Below are positions 1 through 11,324 of a stretch of 64,000 nt of DNA, one piece after another (the stretch's first letter is position 1; the number at the start of each line of letters is the position of its first letter). The notes beneath the pieces were generated by a model. It saw only the letters and a program-made list of their open reading frames with translations, ran no database searches and was not told where the DNA came from. The position numbers were made by a program, and so were the translations under genes. This DNA is from Sistotremastrum niveocremeum HHB9708 (lineage: Eukaryota > Basidiomycota > Agaricomycetes > Sistotremastrales > Sistotremastraceae), in contig KV419395.1 of assembly GCA_001630475.1 (NCBI GenBank), forward strand, positions 1,120,753-1,184,752, given 5' to 3'.

Positions 1-1
1 C

Positions 2-1303
<1,302 letters not shown>

Positions 1304-1586
1304 TTTATTCCTTGTCATTGTGTATTAGTACTAGTAGCTAATAATCATCGCTTTGTTTGGATATTGATATTCGCTCTCGGCATTACCTTCCACGCTCGTC
1401 AGCGATCCGTTCAGTGTGTGCCCGACTGCCTCTCCATGTCGACGACCACGTAGGTATATGCAGGGGCCATACCGTCTCGTCATCAGGTCGCCCTGGACCA
1501 ACTCGGGCCAACACTGGCGAATCAGCAATAGACACCGCCACGGCGTTCGTCACATTAGCTTACCGGTATATATCCTTCGACCACGT

Positions 1587-3088
1587 ATGGCAACCACGTC
1601 TGGCTTTCAGTCCAACTCTTTACCTCAACGTCGTCCCATGGCTTCAAGCAGTCACCAAAAGCATGATGATCATGATGATCACTCCCATTCACATTCGCAT
1701 TCTATATTTCATTCACATGCACACGGAGAGAACGGCCACGCAGACGAGTCTCGGAAGATGGTAGAGGTCCTCAAAAACAAAGGTCACTCGACTCTTGCTA
1801 GAATTTGGATGTCAATCAACTCACATTTACGTGACAGGGAATCCAGGCAGCCGCATCACACTCCTGGGCCTGTTCGTCAACGTGGGATTGACCGCAAGCA
1901 AAGGGCTGGCTGGATGGTCTGTTTGATCTGACATCTGGCAAGCACATTCGCGTTCTGAAACCTCACAAGGACACTTCATTCTGCATCCTTGATGGCGGAC
2001 GCAGGTCACTCTCTGAGTGGTACGTGCCTCGCTGCCGACACGATCGAATATCGTCTCAAATTGTCGCTTTAGATCTACTAGGCGACTTTGTCACTCTATT
2101 CTGCTGGAATCTTTCCCGTAGGCCGCCGTCGGAGAAGTATCCTTATGGTAACATACAATACCAATCGTTGTCGATTCGTTCTAACCTTGATGTAGGATTT
2201 GGCAAGTTTGAGACCTTGGGAACAACATCTGTGTCTTTGATGTTGATCGGAGGCGCCTTGGGCATTGGTTCGTCGCATGGTACATTCTCTTCAGCTTTCC
2301 TGAGACTTTCACAAGGTTTTCATTCCTACTACCTCCTCCTGGACGCGCTTCTCCCCACAATCAGTACCTTGCAACCCGGTGCACTCCAAACCGTCCTGAC
2401 TTGGTTAACGTCTGCCAGAATCGCCCCTGATTTATTGCATTCGCACGCGCATGCCTTGGATCCCAATGCAGCCTGGTTCGCACTCATCAGCATAGTTGTC
2501 AAGGAGTGGCTATACCGGATTACGAAACGCGTCGCCGATCAAGAGAATAGCAGCGTGCTCCTGGCAAACGCAATCCACCACAGAAGCGATGCTTATTCAA
2601 GTTTCGTTGCTCTCGTGGCCATTCTGGGAACATGGGCCATCCCTTCGTTACCGCTAGACCCTATTGGAGGTTCGTAACTTGGTTTGAGTTCATTTTCATT
2701 GTGTGCTGACGTCTTTGTAGGGCTGGTAGTTTCTGTCGTCATTCTAAACCAGGGCATTGCAATCATGAAAAGTGCGCTGGGGGAGCTAACAGACGCGGGT
2801 GTCTCAAAGAAAACCCTCTCATCCCTTTCAAAGTCCCTTGATTCCCTAATTGCAGTTTCGACTTCTGAAAAATCCACCCTATCAGTCGTGGCCATTGAGA
2901 ACCTTCGCGCCAAGCGGGCCGGAGCTCTGATGTTTGTTGATATGACCGCGAAGGTATCTCCACATCTTACGGTTGATCAATCCACCCTCCTCGAGGACAA
3001 TATTCGAGAACGCCTCCGCACCGTCCGAACAGATATTTCCGAAGTCAGAGTACGATTTGTACCTGGAGACGAGAAAACAGACTCATAG
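1587..3088 (+). CDS. Mitochondrial-type cation diffusion facilitator (MMT1/2-like metal transporter)
   Basis: Predicted divalent-metal exporter of the CDF family, closest to fungal MMT1/MMT2 proteins that move iron or related metals across the inner mitochondrial membrane. Exons 1587-1782, 1847-1916, 1970-2019, 2073-2147, 2196-2267, 2316-2669 and 2721-3088 total 1185 nt (394 residues). Visible signatures are a His/Asp-rich N-terminus, the ADAGHSLSD helix with its metal-binding Asp/His residues, the FGKFETLG segment and the second metal site HHRSDAYSS; a cytosolic C-terminal domain follows. The frame stays open upstream to an ATG at 1416 through an Arg-rich stretch that could be a mitochondrial presequence, so the start may lie further 5'. 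The first donor (GTCACT) is weak. Family call strong; metal and membrane are inferred. Confidence 0.88.
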
Positions 3089-3266
3089 ACCTTAATTTTG
3101 TTTCATCCGACGTCTGTAATGTTATGGTGGTGGAATCACATACGTACGATTAACTGTATATATTGGCATTCACGCTTTGTCGCTTTTTTGTATTTATACC
3201 TAAAATCCCACCTGTGATTATAAAAGTTACTCTACATGAAATAAGGCATTATGCCGGACCAGTGTG

Positions 3267-5097
3267 CTAGTGATGAGGCTCAGTCCGTGACGCGTCCTCC
3301 CAGTCGCCAAACTCAACGTCTGGGCTGTTTAGCCTACCCGAATGCTTGTCGCGATTAGGATCTGTATTAAATCCCGAATCGCCCTGCTCCTCAGCGTGAG
3401 GAATGAGTCCATGCTCTTCATTAGGTTCATCGTCATCCTGAGATTGATGTTGAACATCGCGTGGCACTGCACGATCGTCCTTAGTAGGTTGAGAGGGCCC
3501 CTCGTCATCGTCACTGTCGTCTCCTAGCTGCCACACGACCTCCTCACCAGGCTGGAGTTTTCTCAAACCCTCCACCTCATGCTCTGACTGTTTATCATTC
3601 TCTTGGCTGACATCGCGATTGTGGACCGGCAATGTTGACATCCCCACACCATTGGCCGTGGGACGAACTCGACCAGTCGAGGGGGGTTTCTTATTCGTGA
3701 GCAGGACCACACCGCCGATAAGAATCAGGATGGAAACACCTATGAAGAATAGGGTCCATCCCTGATAGGCATCAGTTTCATTGTTGAAGATTAAGGAGTC
3801 GAGGAATCTGTTTCGAGTCAGGTGAGCATGATTAAATGTTATAAAGACAACCCGCACCCCGAAGCAGTATAGAGCCCGTAGAAGACAGGTACAACGAGTG
3901 TTGGATCATAAGCTTTTAACCCCCTATTCAAACAAACAATCTGAAAGACGGCAGTGATCGCCAAGTAGATGAAGGTAATTATGGCCGCAGGGTGGACGAA
4001 TTGGTTGCCCTCGTTTTGGTGTGAGAGGGATCCCGAAATTAATTTGACGCTGATACTAGAATGAGGCGAAATATGGGATTCAAAGATGCGTACATACCCT
4101 GCTTTCGCGAATACCAGACATCCGCCTGCTAGAAATCCGCCAATGCAAGCCCAGCCCACACCTATGTTCCAGGCCAGATTTTTGTCGTCCATATATGAGG
4201 TACGTTCCTCTAATTTTTCTCGAAGTCTGAACATCCACCCATTCCAGGTATGGCGCGCTCTGGCAACTCTGCCCGCGTTGAATGGTAGAGCGGTTAATTG
4301 AGGTTCCGAATTGAGTTCAGCGCGGAAATTTAAGACGGCATCTAGCTGTCCAATCACAGTATATGCGAGGAAGATGGCGGCAGACATGAAGAGAAGGAAT
4401 AAAATCCATCCAGCGCGGCCCCATAGCTTAGAAAGTCGAGCCAAAGACATGTCAGTTTCGAGACCAGAATTGACTGAGCCGAACGACACGATTCCTATGA
4501 CGCCCACCACAATGACAAGAGTACCCTTTTTGAACGGTGAGTTAATGGAGGACCTTCTGACAGGAGAGACTGCCTACATAAACGTCGGTCTTGGTCACAG
4601 GCGTGCCCAGGAGGAGCGACGCGAATATAAAGTTGAAAATCAGCGATGTTGAGCCAAGAGGTGCTACGTATTCTGTAAAGTTCAACGTGTTAATCCTACT
4701 CCATTGCAGAAAGAATTGAAAGACTTTCCAGCTCGCATGTATTCCAAGGCTAGCGTACTGCCAACTAGTTGGGACACAACATACAAGAACATCCCCAGAA
4801 TCCATAATGGACGTGCCCAATCACTTCGCCTCGCCGACTTGGGCAAAGCACTCGTTCGTATATGGTCTAGCTTGGTTAAATTAAGGCCAGAAGCGTTAAG
4901 TAAGGACGCTGCGAGACTAAAGACATTCAAAACCCAAACGTCCAGAACCAAGAGGAACAAGCTTACATGATGGCAAAGCCTATGATAAATGATACGACGG
5001 GATTAAGGACATGAGGGGTAGGTTCGGAAGGGTCATTAGTGGGTGAGGGAATAACGTCAGAAGTTGTTGTAGGTTCGAAAGATGTAGTCGTATTCAT
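3267..5097 (-). CDS. NIPA-family magnesium transporter (DUF803)
   Basis: Multi-pass membrane protein of the NIPA family, which carries Mg2+ in animals and is widespread in fungi. Exons on the minus strand are 5097-4967, 4916-4729, 4672-4578, 4525-4098, 4055-3858 and 3807-3267, total 1581 nt (526 residues). Diagnostic segments include SQLVGSTLALEYMRA, EYVAPLGSTSLIFNF, GVIGIVSFGSVNS and VVPVFYGLYTASG, followed by a long acidic hydrophilic C-terminal tail with runs of Asp and Glu. The reading frame holds only if the second intron (4728-4673) uses a GA-AG boundary; its donor reads GAAAGT where GTAAGT would be expected. Without removal of that intron translation stops at 4682. The gene lies tail to tail with the CDF transporter. 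Substrate is inferred from the family. Confidence 0.88.
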
Positions 5098-5379
5098 GAA
5101 GACACTGGCAGTATTTCGGCCACAGACGGCTAACACGAGCAGACGAAGAAGCGGACGCGAGGTTGTTCAAGGAATCAGGGAATACCGGCAGACCGAGCTT
5201 GGGTGTTGAAGACTGGTTGGATGCTAGCAACGTCTGATGAGCATTGGTCCGAGTCGACAGGGACTGCGACTTCGGTGTCTTACGCAGCCCAAGTGCCCCG
5301 AGCTACGTCATTCATAAAACCTCATGCCACAAAATATTCGCCATGCAACCTGAAAATAACTATGGACCGTACAAACAGA

Positions 5380-6539
5380 CTATGCAGATTTCATTTCTGT
5401 ATCTTCCTTCTTTGCCAGACCCTGCTTCTCCAACAAAGCGTCAACATCGCTTGGTCGGTAAATCTTGCCTCGGGGTTGACGGGTTACGGGGTTAATCGTT
5501 AGAGTCGCAAATTCCACTGTAATCCAGACACTGTGAGCAGAAGTAACAGTTTCAAGAAGAAGAACATACACTTGTCGCTGGAAAGTGTGGTGCTATCCAT
5601 AGTTTTACTCATTACTTTGATGGCCAGCGCAATGGCATCATCTAGCGAGATATCATCCTTGTATTCTTGTTTCAACAAGCTCTGTGCAGTGCCGTTATTT
5701 GCACCAATACACGTTGCCTTCCATCCAGAATAATTGCCTGAAGGGTCCGAGTGGTAAAGTTGGAATTGGTAATGAGGGTCGTAACCAGCATATAAAATGG
5801 AAACACCAAAGGGCCGCAGGCCTAGAATAAAGCGTCAAGGTATGCCCCCAAACTTAACGGAAGTTCCACGCACCACCAAACTGTGTATAACCCTGCTTCA
5901 TATCGCATAGCTGCTGGGTCAATTGTTCCACGGGAATATCCTCATTGTATGAGAATAAATGCCGCTGAGCTGCAGTCCGGGCATAGTTAACTAGCGAATT
6001 GGCATCTGCTGTCAAACCGGCCACCCCTGCCACCACATTTCTGCGTCATAGGGTCACTATGGCCACTGTACAAACGCGAAAGCTTGCAACTCACGAGTTC
6101 AACATGAAAATCTTCTCTCCGTTGCCTCCATATCCCACTTCTTTCGTCACAGACAGATCCAGGAGTTTTCCAGTCACTTTCTTCTCAGCAGCAAGAACTA
6201 TTCCGTCTTTGGCCAGAATGCCCAACACTGTTCCGGCATGTGAGATGGCCTCCATGGCATATTCGACTGCGTCCACGCGTTCAGTTCATCAGCTCGCTCT
6301 GAACCGAATGAAAGTCATACTCTGATAAAGTCGCCCTAATGCGAGGGTCAATTATGAAGAGCTTAGCCAGAGCCGCGGCCGTACCTTCAGGTGAGAAAAT
6401 GGTCGTTCGGCCTGATGGTTGGGTTAGAACGAGCATACTGCATGAGAAGAAGCGTGCTGACTATCATATCGTCTAGCCTACATTCCGAACGCAAGTCAGG
6501 TATCCTGAAGCGAATTATGACAATTTCAGCTCTTACCAT
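5380..6539 (-). CDS. PRE9: 20S proteasome subunit alpha-3 (PSMA4/Pre9 type)
   Basis: Alpha-ring subunit of the 20S proteasome core. Eight exons, 6539-6537, 6477-6462, 6411-6385, 6335-6321, 6266-6095, 6040-5874, 5821-5570 and 5516-5380, sum to 789 nt and give 262 residues, the usual size of PSMA4. The protein starts [20 protein letters not shown], the canonical alpha-subunit N-terminus, and carries [29 protein letters not shown] and the PSMA4-like GWKATCIG segment; it ends in a Lys/Glu-rich tail. The first exon is the ATG alone and the next three exons are only 16, 27 and 15 nt, yet every junction restores conserved sequence. Family call firm; assignment to alpha-3 rather than another alpha subunit is strong but made by eye. 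Confidence 0.95.
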
Positions 6540-6766
6540 CTTGGCGTAATGTCAAAGTAAAGTGAGCTGGGTGACGCGTCCGTTGTCGAAGGCGACGCGC
6601 GCTGCTTTCGCCTGTTGACTTGTGTTTGCCAGATCTCATCTTGAAGTCGACGTTTGATTTGTTTGATTCCGCACACATAAATGGAGCAGTCGAAGTGGAC
6701 GTCATTGAGACAATAATTTTACAGATGCTCTATCTATTACATTGAAAATATCCGGAAAGTAAAGGT

Positions 6767-9505
6767 TTACAACTTCGCCTTGGTCTTCTCCTTCTCCGCT
6801 GCCAACAGCTTCTCCAACTCGAAATACTTGTAGTACAATTGAAGCGACTCAGGGTTTGCCACAGTTCCACTGGGCTTCATGGTAGCACCTGACACAATTT
6901 GCTTCACAGCGATCTCTATCTTCTTGTTATTCACCGTTAACTAGCATGCCAGTTAGTACCCCTTACACGGTCGCCAAAACTCGTGCCACTCACAGGAATC
7001 TCTTCTACTTGGAAGATGTACGCTGGAACATGTCTTGCACTCAGAGCTTGCTTAATGGACTCTCGAATATCCGCCTTCAAAGCTTCCGTGAGGATTTTGC
7101 TATCCCTCATTTTCACGAAGAGCAGGACGCGCTCGTCCTTGTCTTGCGGCCGCCTCTGTCCGATACATATGGTGTCTTCGATGATGGCAGTATATTTATC
7201 GATAACAGCGTAGATTTCGGCACTGCCAAAGCGAATCCCGGAAGGATTCAGCACACCGTCACTAAGAGTCGTGTTCAGAATTCAATCGACGTATTGCAGA
7301 GCATCACAATACCTTCGGCCGAAAATTAGAAGTCCTTTTGTCGTGGGGTTAATAGCGATGAAGTCGCCATGAGTCCAGACACCTGGGAATCTTGCGAAGT
7401 AGGCGTCGAAGAACTTCTTTCGTCCGACATCTCCCCAGAAACCTAGTGGTATTGAGGGGTGAGCGCGACTGCACACAAGTTCGCCCTTTCTTCCGGTGTC
7501 ATCGATGACTTTTCCATCGTAATCGTAGACTTCTGTTTTCATGCCCAGAACTTTGACTTGGAACTCTATGGGCAACTTTTAGGTAACAGCAAAGTGACAG
7601 ACGAGAAGACTGACCTCCGGCGTATGCAGGCATACTGGTACATGCTCCGACAACTTTATAGTTAGGATATTAGCAACATATTTGCAGCAAGATGACAGCG
7701 ACATACATGTTGAACAGATGTCGGTACCGCCTGTGGCCGACATCACATGAGTAGTCGGAGGCAAAACGGAAGCAGCCCACTCGTAGACTGGAGGAGTCAC
7801 AACAGCTCCCGTCACGAAGAACATGCGTAAAGCTTCGAAAGAGCCCAATTCGACTAAACGACGTTAACGCAAGTCATGTCGTACATTCGAAGTTGGCTCA
7901 CGAGGTTTAATTCCACGGCCCTGAATTTCACCCACAAATCTGGGACTTGTGCCAAAGTGCGTAACTCTATAACGAACCCATTAGTCAAACTCTCAACAGA
8001 ATCAATGAGGCGTACTTTTGGTCGCTGACGAATTTGAGGAACTGTTTGATATCAGGGTGGAACGGAGAGCCGTCGTAAAGGATTAATCTCCCTCCGACAG
8101 CCAAACCACCAAGCATGGCGTTCCACATCATCCAAGCACACTACAGCTTGTTGAGAAAGAGCGAAAAATAGACAAACAAAGTACTAACGGAAGTGTACTG
8201 GAAGCTATGGTACTGCGTTAGCATTGACTCCGAACGATCAACGCATGCTTACTAGGTATCTCCCCACCACATGTCCAAACCGAGCGCCACATCTTTTTTC
8301 GTTTGCATCAATATTCCCTACAGATGCCCTCAACTCAGTAAACCGCCCGACACGAAGCATTTCACACTTACACCTGCGCTGTGAACAATGCATTTTGGCG
8401 GCCCACTGGTTCCGGACGAATACAAAATGATCAGAGGATGATTGAAAGGCAATTGCTCGAAAACGAGGGGCACGTCCTTGCCCGTAGACAAAAATTGCGC
8501 CAGAGTTAAAGTTCTACATTTGCGCCATGAGTTATCAGCTGAGCTTCGCTCGGAAGTAAAAGCAAACTCACTTGAAATCAGACTTAATCTTGAGATCTTT
8601 TCCAGTGACTGTGCTAGGGAGCAGGATGACGTGGTCGACACCATGATGTTTGAGCTCTTCGACGACATGAGATATTTTTGGCGTGAGGTCCACGAGTTTC
8701 CCAGCGTAGATGACTTCGGTCTCAGCAAAAACGAATTTTGGTTTAATCTGTTTATAACGGTCCAAAACACCTGAGTAAAATTAGACAGAGAAGATTCTGT
8801 ATCCATTGGATATCGCACCTTGAGCGCCCATGTCAGTCGCTGTGCTGGAATAGATTGCCCCAATGCTAGCCGCAGCCATAGCAATAACGATGGCATCAAT
8901 CGAATTAGTCACAACAGCTGTAGTTCGTGAGTTGTTGGCCGCATGAATTTCGAGACAACAGACCAGCAACGCGATCTCCAACTTTCAGCCCATTGGCCCG
9001 CATGGCATTAGCCATCCTGCGAACCTTCTCTCTAATTTCTCTCGACGTATATTGGCTGAAGTGACCGCTCTCCCGGGCAACAGTACATGATACGGAATCG
9101 TCATTCCGAATGAGAATGTTTTCAGCGTAATTCAATCTTGAACCCGGGAAGAATTCAGGAGACTCGATCAAGGGCGCCTCGATGATGACCTGGGTAACGT
9201 TTAGTTAGATCGACACAAATGAGGTCCGGCTGAGATGTCACCTTCGTCGGCGGGACACTGCTAATGATGCCCAGGTAGTCCCACAAGTCTTTCCAGAATG
9301 TCCAGTCGCTGATGGAATAATTGTGCAGTTCATGGTAGTCCTCTAAAGTCGATATGGTCAGAATGTGGAATCGATAGCAATAGATGTATTTACTCAAGTT
9401 GAGGCCATGCTTGTGGTTTACAAACCGACGGAATTGCTCTGGACGAGAATGCGATGGGTTGGGATGCTTCCAGATTTGCTTAGGGACTGTCCACTGTGTA
9501 GCCAT
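6767..9505 (-). CDS. Acetoacetyl-CoA synthetase, copy 1, with C-terminal AKL
   Basis: ATP-dependent acyl-CoA ligase of the ANL superfamily, acetoacetate-CoA ligase subfamily: acetoacetate + ATP + CoA to acetoacetyl-CoA + AMP + PPi. The start at 9505 gives [15 protein letters not shown], then a [12 protein letters not shown] segment and SRLNYAEN typical of this subfamily. The P-loop-like A3 motif [15 protein letters not shown], the GFWGD and THGDF core motifs and the C-terminal VNNKKIE catalytic-lysine region are all present. The gene is split by many short introns and I see no break. The last three residues, AKL, match the PTS1 consensus, so peroxisomal import is predicted; the animal enzyme is cytosolic. 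It is the downstream member of a same-strand trio with a hotdog thioesterase and a paralogue at 11325-14058. Confidence 0.88.
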
Positions 9506-9958
9506 GATGCCAGGAGCTAAAGTCGTAGGTGCCTTTTGACATAGAAATGGGGGCCGCTATATCTGTATCCTGCCTTCCCCATTGGGGTTCCCGTGCGACA
9601 GCTGGATGGGTTTTGGCAATCCCTGCATCAGACGCTGGCTCCTGATGAGCACCGATCGCGCTTCGTGTCCAGATCCAGCTCTACAGATAAAACCAGCATT
9701 TAACCAAGTCTTTCGAGCGTATATGGCTCAGCACGTCGACAAGCATAACGAGCTCAGATATGGAATTCGACGCGACGTTGGGGCGATCGAGGTCGTCGTT
9801 TCTTCGGAGTTCTCAACCGGATGGAGCGTTGTTTGGGAGGTCGGCCGGAACCGGATGACGTGCGGATTAGCGTCTGCTTCTCAGCGCGCAGATCAATACA
9901 AGTGCAATTACGTTTCTGTCTAACATGTTACATCTTTACAGCAGAACGGAAAGTCGTA
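9506..9958. other. Intergenic: promoter side of acetoacetyl-CoA synthetase copy 1
   Basis: About 450 nt between the thioesterase stop and the synthetase start, both on the minus strand. Open frames here are short and resemble nothing known. No convincing TATA box, repeat or RNA gene was seen. It presumably holds the 3' end of the thioesterase transcript and the promoter of the synthetase. Confidence 0.5.
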
Positions 9959-10844
9959 TCAGAGCTTGGGAATTGTAGGCACCATCTTGGTATGCACTCC
10001 TGAAGCCACAAGTCGATTGGTTTTTGTGTCCCAAACCTAGATTAAGATAAGATTAGACAGATTTCAGACCCTTCATGAACAGCTCAACGTACCTCACAGC
10101 GTGAAGACATAGCTCGGCCACCGACTGCTAATGAGGTGCTGACGATTCGTAAAGGTGTACCCCTATTCAATCTTTGAGAAAATGGAAGACATTTCGTAAA
10201 CGAAGTCACTGACACTGGAGCTGGAGCATGATACACGAGATTCAAGGCCTTGAGGTAGCTGCTCAGGAGGTGCGCATTAGACAATTGATAATGTTACGTA
10301 CTTGTGAAACCCCAGATCGGCCGTATTCGACCTTTTCTTCTCCGTCGGCCGTCTTGGTGACCTTTACAGGCTTTGCGAGTGCAATCATAGGGATCGAAGA
10401 GCAACTAAGGGTAATAAAAATGAGTACAATCCGACGACAAAGTTGGGCTTGGATTACATGTCTAGCGAGTTTTGCGTCAATGCCCAGACAGAACGACAAG
10501 AATTCATAGCAACTCACCAACGACATAAGCCACACATCCGCCGTGCATGTTTCCAGCTCCATTGACCATATCTATAGACGACAGATCAGAGACATACAAT
10601 AAGCTATAACCGTCACGTACACACCTTGCTCGACCGTAGTCTCTGCAATGACAATCGCCGTCCGCGCGGTTTTCGCCTTGCTATCTGCACCCGGCTGAGG
10701 AGGAGACTCATTAATGGTGATCTCCGTGAGCTTCACTCTTGACGCAATGGACGTTGCGAATCGGACACCGTCATAGTTCCATTCAAATAGCTGAGCAATG
10801 TGTTGTTTCAGGTGCTGAGGTGCGTTGCCAGATATCGATGCCAT
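9959..10844 (-). CDS. Hotdog-fold acyl-CoA thioesterase (PaaI/ACOT13-like) ending PKL
   Basis: Predicted to hydrolyse an acyl-CoA thioester. The start at 10844 gives MASISGNAPQHLKQHIAQLF. The mature protein contains the hotdog signature NGAGNMHGGCVAY, with the His-Gly-Gly turn that packs on the thioester, and ends in a strand reading VWDTKTNRLVASGVHTKM. The final residues, PKL, resemble a peroxisomal PTS1 but Pro at -3 is non-canonical. The intron after the HGG motif keeps frame only if a weak donor (GTTGCT, giving VVGDCSS) is used; the stronger GTGAGT five bases upstream would shift the frame, so this junction is uncertain. It sits between two acetoacetyl-CoA synthetases on the same strand, which suggests shared acyl-CoA metabolism. 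Substrate unknown. Confidence 0.78.
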
Positions 10845-11324
10845 TGGTACAAAGTGAGGAATGCTGCCTAACTCCGGGAAAGACGAGTCGAATTATTTCG
10901 GAGGTATCTTCAACCCTGAGGGACCGTTGGGGATTCTGGAAGGGCTAGTCATTTTTGTATCGGAGCAGAACCGGGGCTTTAGACAGTTGTGGACACGAAG
11001 CGCCTGTGCAAACGAGCTGCACAGCGGGTTACTGTACCGTCACAGCCGAGCCGAGCCATGACACCAGCGCTGCAGCTGCTTGTAAACTATCAAAAAACTC
11101 GCCGTTCATTACTTGAGTCATATGATTTTTCCACCTTCAAGTATCTAACGTGGTCTCCGTTCTCCCCATAAAGTAAAGATCCTTACTACATTCAATAAAT
11201 CTCCGGATTGTATGGAGAGACGAACAACATCTAATGGCAGTACGACTGCGCATATACGCATACGACGCCTTCATTAACTGACAGGTTGATGCAGTCACTG
11301 GCATCTATGGAGTCGCTCCGCAAA
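10845..11324. other. Intergenic: promoter side of the thioesterase
   Basis: About 480 nt between the stop of acetoacetyl-CoA synthetase copy 2 and the start of the thioesterase. Contains only short, unrecognised open frames and no clear repeat or RNA gene. Confidence 0.45.

Noticed and set aside
6767-9505. Acetyl-CoA or propionyl-CoA synthetase as alternative to acetoacetyl-CoA synthetase
   Set aside because: The N-terminal [12 protein letters not shown] and LNYAEN layout and C-terminal extension fit the acetoacetate ligase subfamily better.
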